A stretch of DNA of 64,000 bases from Actinomycetes bacterium. GTDB lineage: Bacteria; Actinomycetota; Acidimicrobiia; Acidimicrobiales; Ilumatobacteraceae. The notes beneath the pieces were generated by a model that did no database searches, was not told the origin of the DNA, and saw only the letters and a list, made by a program, of their open reading frames with translations. Made by a program: the position numbers and the translations under genes. Shown in pieces: positions 1 to 8,660 of this stretch (positions within the stretch are counted from its first letter, which is position 1; the number at the start of each line of letters is the position of its first letter). The DNA is taken from contig JANYKS010000110.1 in the NCBI GenBank assembly GCA_025358125.1, positions 1-64,000 on the forward strand, in the 5' to 3' direction.

Positions 1-124
1 TGTTACTCACCCGTTCGCCACTAGATCTTCCAGGTTATTGCTAACCCTTGGACCTCGTTCGACTTGCATGTGTTAAGCACGCCGCCAGCGTTCGTCCTGA
101 GCCAGGATCAAACTCTCCGACAAG
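1..124 (-). rRNA. rrs: 16S ribosomal RNA, 5' end (partial)
   Basis: On the minus strand the sequence reads as the start of a bacterial 16S rRNA: GAGTTTGATCCTGGCTCAG, then the conserved ACGAACGCTGGCGGCGTGC and the ACATGCAAGTCGAACG stretch, ending with GGCGAACGGGTGAGTAACA at the window edge. Only about 120 nt are present and the gene continues to the left. The exact mature 5' end is an estimate. It lies downstream of tyrS on the same strand and should be the first gene of an rrn operon. Confidence 0.96.
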
Positions 125-451
125 AACTCACTCGATTGCTCGAGCTTCGTTCGCTTGAGAGCCATGAAGCATCTGGGGGAATAGCCCAGTGCCTAGCTTC
201 ATGTCCTGCTCTACTTTGTAACCATATTGGTCAGACGCTTGTGCGTCCGACCGGAATTGACAAGCAGCTCCATCGCAAAAAGTGCGATGTGCTGCCCGCA
301 CTATCGTTCAGTCTTCTCTTCCGTTTTCAAGGAGCCGTAGCTCATGCGACACTCACCCTCGCGGGAGTTGGTGTCGCTTTCCGGGGCCTTTTCAGCCGCC
401 CGAAGCGGGAGCAAACACTAACCACGCCCCCCGTCGTCCGCAACCTCTTGG
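125..451 (-). promoter_or_regulatory. rrn leader and promoter region
   Basis: A 327-bp stretch between tyrS and 16S without a credible gene. Read on the minus strand it holds, in order: a possible promoter (TTGCGG, 17 nt, TAGTGT) soon after the tyrS stop; a hairpin at 377-346 with 7-bp arms GCGACAC/GTGTCGC that fits a boxB; CTCCTTGAAAACG at about 334-322, which resembles boxA; a hairpin at 289-271 (CATCGCA/TGCGATG) with a T-rich loop; and a hairpin at 252-229 (GGTCGGACG/CGTCTGACC, one mismatch) that may be an RNase III site. The boxB-then-boxA order is that of rRNA antitermination leaders. The promoter call is weak; the hairpins are seen directly. Confidence 0.5.
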
Positions 452-1714
452 TCAAGAAATCTCCAACAGATGGTAATTGGACTTGCCCTTGCGTAACAAC
501 AGGTACCGGCCGTGGACCAGCCCGACATCGCTGAGCTGGGATGATTCGCTCAGGAGGGCGCCGTTGGCTCGATAGCCGTTCTGCTGCAGCGTGCGCCGCG
601 CATCGCTGTTGGAAGTGGCGAGTCTCGTGCTCACGAGCAAGCCGATCAGATCCGACAATTCGTCGGTTCGAACGCACGATGAGGGGACCTCGCGGGCGAC
701 CGCGGCCAGCGCAGCCTCTGACGCCGACGCCGGATCGCCCCCGAACAGCACCTCGGTCGCCGAACGGGCAGCGTCGAGAGCCGCGGTGCCGTGGACGAGC
801 TCGGTGAGCTCATCGGCCAGTGCTCGCTGCGCGACTCTGCGCTCCGGCGCGACGGCGTGGCGGCCGAGCACTTCCGCGATTGCGGCGAGTGGTTGGATCG
901 AGAACATCCGGAGATAGCGACCGATCATCGCATCGTCGACCTGGATCCAGAACTGGCGGAACTGGTACGGCGATGTCTTGGCCGGATCAAGCCACACCGC
1001 CCCGTCGACGGACTTGCCGAACTTGGCGCCGTCGGCCTTGGTGACCAGCGGATGCGTCAGTGCGTGGGCTGTCTTTGACACGCTGCGGCGGATCAGATCG
1101 ACACCGGCAACAATGTTGCCCCACTGATCGGACCCTCCGGCCTGGAGTTCCACACCCTCGTGCTCGTACAGGTGGCGGAAATCGTTGGCCTGGAGCAGTG
1201 AATAGCTGAACTCGGTGAACGACAGACCGGTGTCGGTCTCGAGCCTGCTGCGCACGGAATCCTTGGCGAGCATCTGATTGACGGTCACGAATTTGCCGAC
1301 GTCGCGGAGAAAATCGAGCAACCTCACGGGTTCGGTCCAGTCGGCATTGTTGACCAGCTTGGCCTGGTACGTGCCAGGGCTGAAGTCGAGCAGTCGTTGC
1401 AGCTGGACCTCGATCCGCGACACGTTGTAGCGCAGGGTGTCGGGGTCCAGCAAATTTCGTTCGTCGCTGCGCCCGGAGGGATCACCGACCATTCCGGTGG
1501 CGCCGCCGGCCAAGGGGAACGGCTTGTGGCCGGCCAACTGGAACCGACGCAGGAACAATTGTCCGACGAGATGACCGGCGTGGAGGGAATCGGCCGTCGG
1601 ATCGAAGCCGACGTAGAGCGAGATCGGACCGGAGGAGAGTCGGGCCGCGAGCGCGACGCGATCGGTGGAGTCGTGAATGAGCCCACGAGCTTCGAGGTCG
1701 GCAAGTAGATCCAT
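452..1714 (-). CDS. tyrS: tyrosine--tRNA ligase
   Basis: Cytoplasmic class I aminoacyl-tRNA synthetase that charges tRNA-Tyr. At 420 aa it has the usual bacterial length. The HIGH-type motif is HAGH at residues 45-48, the TyrRS signature AGGSDQWGN is near 192-200, and KFGKS is at 231-235; the last 80 residues form an S4-like RNA-binding domain. The start at 1714 is preceded by AGAGG 5 nt away. It is divergent from the flavin oxidoreductase gene with 65 bp between them and lies upstream of the rRNA gene on the same strand. Nothing in the gene looks abnormal. Confidence 0.96.
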   Translation of the reverse strand: MDLLADLEARGLIHDSTDRVALAARLSSGPISLYVGFDPTADSLHAGHLVGQLFLRRFQLAGHKPFPLAGGATGMVGDPSGRSDERNLLDPDTLRYNVSRIEVQLQRLLDFSPGTYQAKLVNNADWTEPVRLLDFLRDVGKFVTVNQMLAKDSVRSRLETDTGLSFTEFSYSLLQANDFRHLYEHEGVELQAGGSDQWGNIVAGVDLIRRSVSKTAHALTHPLVTKADGAKFGKSVDGAVWLDPAKTSPYQFRQFWIQVDDAMIGRYLRMFSIQPLAAIAEVLGRHAVAPERRVAQRALADELTELVHGTAALDAARSATEVLFGGDPASASEAALAAVAREVPSSCVRTDELSDLIGLLVSTRLATSNSDARRTLQQNGYRANGALLSESSQLSDVGLVHGRYLLLRKGKSNYHLLEIS

Positions 1715-1779
1715 AGCGGCCTCTATGTTGCCAGCTCACCAGGCCGTTTGCGCACCGGATATGCAGCTAGCTTGACGTG

Positions 1780-2574
1780 ATGCGACATGCCCTCTCCTTG
1801 CCACCATTCGGCGAGTTGTCGGACCCTCTGGTCCTCATCGATCTCGCCGTCGCGGCCGAGGAGCACGGATGGGACGGCGTGTTCCTGTGGGATCACCTCC
1901 TCCGCCCCGTCGAGCAGGCGACGCTGATCGCCGACCCCTGGATCATGCTGACGGCGATCGCGATGGCGACCAAGACGGTAAGGATCGGCCCGATGGTGAC
2001 GCCTATCGCACGTCGCCGTCCGCTGAAATTGGCGCGCGAGATCGCGACCCTCGACCTCGTCTCGGCCGGGCGGCTGACACTCGGCCTCGGTCTCGGCGTG
2101 GACTCCGGCGGCGAACTGACCCGCACCGCGGAGGAGTTGGACCCAAAGGTACGCGGCTCGATGCTGGACGAGGGTGTGCGATTGCTCGATTCGATGTTGC
2201 GCGGTGAGCATGTCGTTCATCGCGGTCAGCACTACGTGATCGATGGCATCACGCTCGCGCCCACGGGTGTCCAGCAGCCGCGCGTGCCGTTCTGGCTTGC
2301 GACGCGGGGCGACAACCTTGCCCCTCTTCGGCGTGCCGCGAAGTACGAGGGACTGTGCCCCACGGTGATCACACCGGAGCGGCTCGGCGAGATCGTCGAG
2401 TTCATCGCCGACGAGCGGGGCACGCTCGACGGATTCGACTTCGCGCTGATGGTGACCCCCGACCATCCGTTCGAGGAGTACGAGCGCCGCGGCGCAACCT
2501 GGGCAATCCACGAGATGAAGCCGCAGCAATCGGTATCCGACATCATGCGGATCATCACGACAACGATCGCGTGA
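1780..2574 (+). CDS. LLM-class flavin-dependent oxidoreductase
   Basis: Luciferase-like monooxygenase family protein of 264 aa, expected to use a reduced flavin (often F420 in actinobacteria) with an unknown substrate. Family features are the N-terminal DLAVAAEEHGWDGVFLWDH segment, a central IGPMVTPIARRRP stretch and the LGLGLGVD loop. A GTG immediately precedes the ATG; the ATG at 1780 is preferred because TAGCTT lies 6 nt before it, fitting a leaderless transcript. Its TGA overlaps the ATG of the next gene by one base, so the two are probably co-transcribed. The chemistry cannot be assigned from sequence alone. Confidence 0.85.
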   Translation: MRHALSLPPFGELSDPLVLIDLAVAAEEHGWDGVFLWDHLLRPVEQATLIADPWIMLTAIAMATKTVRIGPMVTPIARRRPLKLAREIATLDLVSAGRLTLGLGLGVDSGGELTRTAEELDPKVRGSMLDEGVRLLDSMLRGEHVVHRGQHYVIDGITLAPTGVQQPRVPFWLATRGDNLAPLRRAAKYEGLCPTVITPERLGEIVEFIADERGTLDGFDFALMVTPDHPFEEYERRGATWAIHEMKPQQSVSDIMRIITTTIA

Positions 2575-3632
2575 TGGCTGATCCACCGGTCACCGTCGAG
2601 CAGGCGATCGAGTCCCAGGCAGTCTCGTGCGGCCCGAACGGCTCTGCGCTGTACGGATTGCTGCTCACGGGTCTTCTCGCCGACTACCGCAACGGAGGAC
2701 TCACAGCCGAGTTCCTCGATGGGGTCAGCGCGAAACCGTGGAACGACGCGATCGCACTGCGATATCTCGCGACGGCACACCGCCTCGCTCTTTCGGGCGC
2801 CGCGCCGCGGCTTGCGCGGCATTATCCGTCGTGCGGTGGAAGGTGGGGCGGCGACGAGATCACCGACGACTTCCTCACGGTGGTTGCCGAGAACCGGACC
2901 GAGTTCAGGGCAGGCATGCGCCGCAACGTGCAGACGAACGAGGTCGGCAGGGCTGCAGTGCTGGCATCGGGCTTTGCGCTGATCGCGAGCCGTTTCGGTC
3001 CGGTCCTTGACACACTCGAACTCGGCAGTTCGGCTGGACTGTTGTCGCGCTGGGATCGCTACCACTACGCCACCGGCGACTCCGGGTTTGGCGATGAGTC
3101 GAGCGGGGTCGGCTTCGATCCTTCGTGGTGGGTGTCGCCCACCAAGCCCGGCCTCGGCTCCCAGCCGCGCGTCAGGAACCGATCGGCGAGTGACATCTCG
3201 CCGATCGACATCAGTACAGCGGATGGGCGGCTGACGATGCTGTCCTTCGTGTGGCCGGATCAGCTCGAGCGGGTCGATCGGTTGCGCGCCGCGCTGGTCA
3301 TCGCCACCGAATTCCCCGTCAGAGTCGAGCAGGCCGACGCCGGCGAATGGCTCGCTCGGCGGCTCGCCGAGGGGCTCCGCCCCGGGGCATCGACCGTGGT
3401 CTTTCACTCGATCGTGTGGCAATACCTTGGGCGCGCTACGAAGGACGCCGTGCGCACGACCCTCAACGCCGCCGGAGCGCTCGCCCGCCAGGACACTCCG
3501 TTGCTGTGGCTGCGGATGGAACCGGCCACGACAGCGCACGCCGACCTGCGACTCACCACGTGGCCGGGCGGCGACGACGAGGTACTGGCCAATGTCGGCT
3601 ATCACGGCGCCGGGATCCGCTGGCTGCTCTAG
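2574..3632 (+). CDS. DUF2332 family protein
   Basis: A 352-aa protein that reads as the DUF2332 family, common in actinobacteria and proteobacteria and of unknown function. Recognisable pieces are FLDGVSAKPWNDAIALRYL, the RHYPSCGG segment and the central VQTNEVGRAA stretch; the C-terminal part (VVFHSIVWQYL, then LWLRMEP) is also typical. No signal peptide or membrane segment is seen. Start and upstream stop overlap as TGATG. The last 4 bp overlap the convergent glycosylase gene. The family call rests on memory of conserved segments, not on a search. Confidence 0.75.
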   Translation: MADPPVTVEQAIESQAVSCGPNGSALYGLLLTGLLADYRNGGLTAEFLDGVSAKPWNDAIALRYLATAHRLALSGAAPRLARHYPSCGGRWGGDEITDDFLTVVAENRTEFRAGMRRNVQTNEVGRAAVLASGFALIASRFGPVLDTLELGSSAGLLSRWDRYHYATGDSGFGDESSGVGFDPSWWVSPTKPGLGSQPRVRNRSASDISPIDISTADGRLTMLSFVWPDQLERVDRLRAALVIATEFPVRVEQADAGEWLARRLAEGLRPGASTVVFHSIVWQYLGRATKDAVRTTLNAAGALARQDTPLLWLRMEPATTAHADLRLTTWPGGDDEVLANVGYHGAGIRWLL

Positions 3633-4207
3633 TGGCGGACGGACCAGCGCCACAGCCGGTCCGTAGCCACCCGGATACCGACCCGCTTCGTGACGATCGG
3701 TACCTCCGGGGGCGCGTGACCGTCGTCGAGGATGCATGCCCTCAGCCCGCTACACAGGTCGAAACCGTTGAGGTCGATATCGATCCCGAACGCCTGACAC
3801 AGCTTGCCGGGGCCGTCGGCGATGTTGGTACCGCGGCCCCTTCTGCGGATCATCTGCTCCGTTCCGACCAGCGGTTCGACGGCGCGAATCAGCACCGCCT
3901 GGCCATCGCCGGCGTGACCGGTCACGATGTTCGCGCAGTGATGCAAGCCGTAGGTGAAATAGACGTAGAGGTGGCCGGCCTCCCCGAACATCACGGAGTT
4001 CCGGTTCGTCCGGCCCCGGAAGGAATGACTGGCGGGGTCGTCACGGGTGTACGCCTCGACCTCGGTGACCCGACCGATGCACTCGCCGACGACGAACAGT
4101 TTGTTCAGTACGAGCGGTGCAACATCGGGCGCCCCAGCGGCGAAGAACTCGCGCTCCAGGTGGTGCAACGCCACGTCGGCGTCAGCCCAGTCGTTCGCGC
4201 ACCACAT
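3629..4207 (-). CDS. DNA-3-methyladenine glycosylase (AAG/Mpg type)
   Basis: Base-excision repair enzyme that removes alkylated purines. The 192-aa product carries VTEVEAYTRDDPASHSFRG, with the catalytic-base glutamate in EVEAY, the NSVMFGEAGHLYVYFTYG segment that contains the intercalating tyrosine region, and GPGKLCQAFGI. The reading frame is open upstream to 4246, which would give a 205-aa form overlapping the thioesterase by 65 bp; the ATG at 4207 overlaps it by 26 bp and aligns better with the family. Convergent with the DUF2332 gene, with a 4-bp overlap. Confidence 0.88.
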   Translation of the reverse strand: MWCANDWADADVALHHLEREFFAAGAPDVAPLVLNKLFVVGECIGRVTEVEAYTRDDPASHSFRGRTNRNSVMFGEAGHLYVYFTYGLHHCANIVTGHAGDGQAVLIRAVEPLVGTEQMIRRRGRGTNIADGPGKLCQAFGIDIDLNGFDLCSGLRACILDDGHAPPEVPIVTKRVGIRVATDRLWRWSVRH

Positions 4208-4574
4208 CGGGCACGCGCGTCGGGCGGTTCTCACCGGGCGTGACACTCACGTAGGTGATCGCGGCCGTGAACCGGCGCTCGCCGTTGGCTGTACCGACGA
4301 TGTCGACATCGAAGCTCGCGTTGCCCCATCGGCTCACCGAACAGGTGAGGTTGCCGGTTTCACCGAACACGAGCGGCGCCTGCCATGCGATCGTCGCGGT
4401 CTTGAGCATGAAGTCGAAGCCGAGACTCTCGAAGCCCTCCCCGTTCGGGGTCAGCACCGTGCGAAACCAGGTGTCGACAGCGTCGTCGCAGTAGGCCATG
4501 TAGTGGGCATTGAAGACGACCTTCTGCATGTCGCACTCGCCGTAGCGCACGCGGACGCGATGCACGTAAGTCAT
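4182..4574 (-). CDS. acyl-CoA thioesterase (hotdog fold, 4HBT)
   Basis: A 130-aa single-domain hotdog thioesterase of the YbgC/4-hydroxybenzoyl-CoA type. The N-terminus RVRYGECDMQKVVFNAHY contains the family aspartate and the helix that follows it; ALA-type beta strands (TATIAWQAPLVFGETGNL) come after. It probably hydrolyses an acyl-CoA, substrate unknown. It begins 9 bp after the argH stop. TAGGAT, which overlaps the argH TAG codon, lies 6 nt before the ATG, so it could have its own leaderless promoter as well as read-through from the arg operon. Confidence 0.85.
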   Translation of the reverse strand: MTYVHRVRVRYGECDMQKVVFNAHYMAYCDDAVDTWFRTVLTPNGEGFESLGFDFMLKTATIAWQAPLVFGETGNLTCSVSRWGNASFDVDIVGTANGERRFTAAITYVSVTPGENRPTRVPDVVRERLG

Positions 4575-4583
4575 CGCGGCATC

Positions 4584-6101
4584 CTACGGCCGGGCGGGAA
4601 GCGCGAACTCGGACCAGTTCGCCCATCCGGCGAGTGCGGCCCTGAACCGCTCGATCTGGACGGCGACGGGCTTGGGCCCCGCGCCTCCGGGAGTGGTGCG
4701 GCGGGTGACGGCGACCCCCGGCGCGACGAGCGCCGCCGCTTCGTCGCCCAAGCGCGGATGGTGCGCAACGAGGTTTCGCAGCGACGACTCGCCGGCGAGG
4801 GCCTCGCGCACGAGCGATCCGACGATCGCGTGAGCCTCCCGGAACGGCACGTCTCGTTCGACGAGCCACTCGGCGAGATCGGTGGCAGAGCCGGTCTCGC
4901 TGTCGGCCGCTGCCTGCATCCGGCGGATATCGAACGTGGCCGTTGCGATCATCCCGGCGATCGCCCCGAGCCCGAGGCGGACCTGATCCATCGCATCGAA
5001 CAGCGGCTCTTTGTCCTCCTGGTAGTCGCGGTTGTAGGAGAGCGGCAGGCCCTTCATCGTCGCGAGCAAGCCGGTGAGATCGCCGATCACCCGGCCTGCC
5101 TTGCCACGGGCGAGTTCGGCGATGTCGGGGTTCTTCTTCTGCGGCAGCATCGAAGAACCGGTGGCGTAGCCGTCGTCGAGCTCGGCGAAGCCGAACTCCG
5201 CGCTCGTCCACAGCACCCACTCCTCGCCGATGCGAGAGAGGTTGATCGCGATCAGCGTCAGATCGAACAGCGCCTCGGCGATGTGATCGCGTGAACCGAC
5301 CGCGTCGAGCGAGTTCTCGAACGTGTTCGCAAAGCCGAGCTGCTCGGCGGTGAATGCCGGATCGAGCGGCAGCGACGACCCGGCGAGGGCGCCTGCGCCG
5401 AGCGGCGAGATGTCGACCCGTGCCAGCGTTCCCCTGATCCGATCGATGTCGCGGCCCAATGCCCATCCGTGGGCGAGGAGGTGATGAGCGAGCAGTACCG
5501 GCTGGGCGCGCTGCATGTGGGTGTAGCCGGGCAGGTACCCATCGCGGGCCTCGACCGCGCTGTCGAGCAACACGTGTTGGAGTGCGACGATCCGTTGCGC
5601 GACCACGATCAACTCGCGTTTGAGCCACAGCCGGACTCCCGTTGCCGACTGGTCGTTGCGGCTCCGACCGGTGTGCAACTTGGCGCCGGCGGGCCCGGCG
5701 ATCTCGGTGACGCGCCGTTCGATCGCGGTGTGGATGTCTTCGTCGCTCGGGGCGAAGACGAACGAGTCGGACAACAGCTCGCCCCCGGCCTGATCGAGGG
5801 CCGCAAGGATCGCGTCGCGTTCGGCCTCGGTGATCAGGCGAGCACGGGTGAGGCCGATGACATGGGCACGCGAGCCCTCGATATCGTCGGGCCACAGCCG
5901 GCGATCGAACGAGAGGCTCTCGGTGAAGGCCATCAACTCCGCAGAGGGACCACCCTCGAAACGGCCGTGCCACAACGTTTTCGCTGTGCTAGTGGGTCGG
6001 GACTGGCCCTCGCTTCGCTTTGGCTGCTCCCTCCCGCGGCTCGTCGCTGGCGCTTCTCTCGCCGAAGCGTTGTCTTGGGCGTTGTCGTCGGGCGTGCTCA
6101 T
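4584..6101 (-). CDS. argH: argininosuccinate lyase
   Basis: Last step of arginine synthesis: argininosuccinate to arginine and fumarate. 505 aa, fumarase/aspartase fold, with signature GSSMLPQKKNPD. The ATG at 6101 overlaps the argR stop as ATGA, which fixes the start. The family normally reaches its LWGGRF-like motif within a few residues; here LWHGRF is at 43-48, after a hydrophilic extension. Residues 17-37 of that extension are encoded exactly by a 63-bp repeat whose second copy is at 11323-11385. argG is not in this operon. Confidence 0.95.
   Translation of the reverse strand: MSTPDDNAQDNASAREAPATSRGREQPKRSEGQSRPTSTAKTLWHGRFEGGPSAELMAFTESLSFDRRLWPDDIEGSRAHVIGLTRARLITEAERDAILAALDQAGGELLSDSFVFAPSDEDIHTAIERRVTEIAGPAGAKLHTGRSRNDQSATGVRLWLKRELIVVAQRIVALQHVLLDSAVEARDGYLPGYTHMQRAQPVLLAHHLLAHGWALGRDIDRIRGTLARVDISPLGAGALAGSSLPLDPAFTAEQLGFANTFENSLDAVGSRDHIAEALFDLTLIAINLSRIGEEWVLWTSAEFGFAELDDGYATGSSMLPQKKNPDIAELARGKAGRVIGDLTGLLATMKGLPLSYNRDYQEDKEPLFDAMDQVRLGLGAIAGMIATATFDIRRMQAAADSETGSATDLAEWLVERDVPFREAHAIVGSLVREALAGESSLRNLVAHHPRLGDEAAALVAPGVAVTRRTTPGGAGPKPVAVQIERFRAALAGWANWSEFALPARP
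5991..6053. repeat. 63-bp dispersed repeat, copy 1 (inside argH)
   Basis: A 63-bp segment that recurs at 11323-11385 with 58 of 63 positions identical. It contains an imperfect hairpin: GGGACTGGCC pairs with GGCTGCTCCC around a loop CTCGCTTCGCTTT-like core. Its length is a multiple of three and it adds 21 residues to the N-terminus of ArgH without breaking the frame. It behaves like a small palindromic element that can sit within a coding sequence. Whether it is repeated elsewhere in the genome cannot be seen here. Confidence 0.8.
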
Positions 6102-6577
6102 GGTCGCACCGGGTCGACGCCCGCGAGGTCGCGCAACTTTGCGGCCAACTTGGCGCCCGTCGTGGTCTCGTCGGCGATCACGAGCAGAGTGTCGTCGCCG
6201 GCAACTGTGCCGAGCACCCCGGTAATGCCGGACCTGTCCAGCGCCGACGCAACGACATGGGCGCAGCCGGGAGGAGTGCGGATCACGACGTTGTGATGGG
6301 CGTGGCGCACCTCGGCCACCCACTCGCCCATCACCCTTCTCAGCTGATCCTCCGGAGCGATCCGGTTCGGTTCGTACTCGGGAATCGCGTACACGGTGTC
6401 GCCTCCCGGCACACGAACTTTAACCGCGCCGAGATCTTCGAGGTCGCGCGAGACCGTCGCCTGTGTCGCCGCGATGCCTTGCGTCGCGAGCAGGTCGAGG
6501 AGCTGCGGTTGGCTCGTCACCGGATGCTTTCCGATCAGGCGGGAGATCGTCTGTTGGCGTTGAACCTTCGTCGTCAT
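6098..6577 (-). CDS. argR: arginine repressor
   Basis: Transcriptional regulator that binds ARG boxes as a hexamer when arginine is present. 159 aa: an N-terminal winged helix (residues about 1-70, with TQATVSRDLEDLG as recognition helix) and a C-terminal arginine-binding oligomerisation domain with GTVAGDDT near 127. It overlaps argF by 4 bp upstream and argH by 4 bp downstream, so it is translated within the operon it should repress. Probable targets are visible at 10666-10700 and 33862-33896. Confidence 0.95.
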   Translation of the reverse strand: MTTKVQRQQTISRLIGKHPVTSQPQLLDLLATQGIAATQATVSRDLEDLGAVKVRVPGGDTVYAIPEYEPNRIAPEDQLRRVMGEWVAEVRHAHHNVVIRTPPGCAHVVASALDRSGITGVLGTVAGDDTLLVIADETTTGAKLAAKLRDLAGVDPVRP

Positions 6578-7482
6578 GGTCGTACCCCCACGAGAAACGC
6601 GAGCAGCCCACGCGCCGCGTGCATTCGGTTGTGGCCCTGCTGGAACACCCGCGACTGCGGCCCGTCGATGATGTCGGACGAGACCTCCAGCCCGCGATGG
6701 GCGGGAAGGCAGTGCATGAAGATGGCGTCACGAGCGGCAGCGGCCATCAGTCCACCGTTGACCTGATAGTGCCCGAACACCTCCTGGCGGCCGGCTTTTT
6801 CGGCTTCTTGGCCCATCGACGTCCACGTGTCGGTGTGTACCGCGTGTGCGCCAGCGGCGGCATCGAACGGATCTCGGAACTGCTCCACCGTGCCGCCGGC
6901 GAGATCGTTGAGCGCGAACAACTCTTCGTCGGAAGCGCCGTAGCCGCTCGGGCAGCCGAGGCGGACGTGGGCGCCGAGCATCACGCAGGCCTGGGCAAGC
7001 GAGCGGGCGACGTTGTTGTAGTCACCGACATAGGCCACGATGCGTCCGGCAAGGGGTCCGAGGTCTTCCTGCATCGTGAGCGTGTCGGCGACCGCCTGGA
7101 GCGGATGGCTGCGGTCGCTGAGCATGTTGACGACCGGGACCGCGCTCACGGCCGCCATCCGGGCCACGATGGAATGATCGAAGACACGCGCGGCGAGCAC
7201 GCCGTGATAGCCGGCCATGATCCTGGTGATGTCCTCGACGGTTTCACGGGTGTCGAAGCCGACCTCGTCGCCGCGGGTGTAGATCGGATGACCGCCGAGT
7301 TGCACGACCGCCATCTCCATGCTGTGACGGGTGCGGTTCGAAGGCTTTTCGAAGATCAGCGCCGTCCCCTGACCACGCAATGGATGACCGAGCGTCTCGA
7401 TCGGCGTGGCGCTCAGCGCGAGCACGTCCGCCAACTCGGTCGGCGTGAGGTCGGTGAGGTCGAGCAAGTGACGCACCATCAC
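6574..7482 (-). CDS. argF: ornithine carbamoyltransferase
   Basis: Makes citrulline from ornithine and carbamoyl phosphate. 302 aa, two-domain carbamoyltransferase. The carbamoyl-phosphate loop is SNRTRHS (the classical motif is STRTR), followed by HPLQ and the ornithine-side motif HCLPAHRG near the C-terminus. Overlaps argD by 4 bp and argR by 4 bp. It uses carbamoyl phosphate from CarAB, encoded in the pyr operon of this window. Confidence 0.95.
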   Translation of the reverse strand: MMVRHLLDLTDLTPTELADVLALSATPIETLGHPLRGQGTALIFEKPSNRTRHSMEMAVVQLGGHPIYTRGDEVGFDTRETVEDITRIMAGYHGVLAARVFDHSIVARMAAVSAVPVVNMLSDRSHPLQAVADTLTMQEDLGPLAGRIVAYVGDYNNVARSLAQACVMLGAHVRLGCPSGYGASDEELFALNDLAGGTVEQFRDPFDAAAGAHAVHTDTWTSMGQEAEKAGRQEVFGHYQVNGGLMAAAARDAIFMHCLPAHRGLEVSSDIIDGPQSRVFQQGHNRMHAARGLLAFLVGVRP

Positions 7483-8660
7483 GCGAGCACCCTCTCGAGG
7501 ATCTGCACGACCTCGTCGATCTCAGCCTTCGAGACCGTGAGCGGCGGGGCAAAGCGCAGCGCGGTTCCGGTCACCGCGTTGGTGACGACACCGTTGTCGA
7601 GCAGCGCGTTGCAGACCGTCTTCGCGTCGCCTCCGACACCGAGTTCGGCGGCAACGAGCAGCCCCTGCCCGCGCACCGATACGACACCAGGGATCGCGGC
7701 GAGTTTGGCGCTGAGGTACGCACCTTTCTCGGCCGCCAGCGCAGGCGCGTCGATGCGGCGCATCTCGGTGATGACGGCCCTGACGACCGCTGCCGCGAGC
7801 GCTGTGCCGCTATAGGTGCTGCCGTGGTCGCCGGGCTGGAACGCGGTGGCTATGTCCGTGCGCGCCCACACCGCGCCGACCGGGAAGCCGTTGCCCATCG
7901 CCTTCGCCATCGTCACGACATCGGGCACGATGTCCGCGTGCTGGAATCCGAACCAGCGACCCGTGCGGGCGAAGCCGGTCTGGACCTCGTCGATCATCAT
8001 CAACATCCCCCGTTCGTCGCAGAGCTCACGGATCGCGCCCAGATATCCTTCGGGGGCCGGAATGACTCCGCCCTCCCCCTGGACCGTCTCGATCAGCACC
8101 GCGCTGACGGACGGATCGATTGCCGCCGTCAACGCATCGACATCGCCGTATGCGACGTGACGGAAACCGTCGGGCATCGGGAAGAACGGCTCGTGCTTGG
8201 TCGGCTGGCCCGTCGCCGCCAAGGCTGCGAGCGTTCTGCCGTGGAAGCTGCCGTAGGCCGACACGACGACATGACGGCCGCGCCCGCCGAACTTGCGGGC
8301 CAACTTCAACGCCGTCTCGTTCGCCTCCGCGCCCGAATTGCAGAAGAACGTCAACCCGTCCAAGCCGGTCGCCTCGTGCAGCAGGGCGTTCACCATCTGG
8401 GCCGCTTCGATCGCGACCGGATTGGCAAAGAGGTTGGAGACGTGGAGCAGAGTCCTTGCCTGCGCGGCGATCGCATCGGCCACGACCGGATTGGCATGCC
8501 CGAGGCCGATCACCGCGAGGCCGCCGAGGAAGTCGAGATACCGCTTTCCATCGGTGTCCCAGAGCTCGGTACCAGCACCCCGGACGAAGGTGACGGCCGG
8601 CGGTGCGAACACCGGGATGAACGGGCTCGGATTGTCGTCGGTGAACACGGTGGCACTCAT
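7479..8660 (-). CDS. argD: acetylornithine aminotransferase
   Basis: Class III PLP-dependent aminotransferase acting on N-acetylglutamate semialdehyde. 393 aa. Seen are the glycine-rich FFCNSGAEANETALKLA cofactor region, the MMIDEVQTGFARTG motif carrying the PLP-binding aspartate, and the Schiff-base lysine in TMAKAMGNGFPVGA. Four-base overlaps with argB upstream and argF downstream show tight translational coupling. In some bacteria the same enzyme also serves lysine synthesis. Confidence 0.95.
   Translation of the reverse strand: MSATVFTDDNPSPFIPVFAPPAVTFVRGAGTELWDTDGKRYLDFLGGLAVIGLGHANPVVADAIAAQARTLLHVSNLFANPVAIEAAQMVNALLHEATGLDGLTFFCNSGAEANETALKLARKFGGRGRHVVVSAYGSFHGRTLAALAATGQPTKHEPFFPMPDGFRHVAYGDVDALTAAIDPSVSAVLIETVQGEGGVIPAPEGYLGAIRELCDERGMLMMIDEVQTGFARTGRWFGFQHADIVPDVVTMAKAMGNGFPVGAVWARTDIATAFQPGDHGSTYSGTALAAAVVRAVITEMRRIDAPALAAEKGAYLSAKLAAIPGVVSVRGQGLLVAAELGVGGDAKTVCNALLDNGVVTNAVTGTALRFAPPLTVSKAEIDEVVQILERVLA

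Noticed and set aside
3251-4243. 330-codon plus-strand frame over the DUF2332 end and the glycosylase
   Set aside because: Out of frame with DUF2332 and antisense to the glycosylase; arginine-rich shadow composition.
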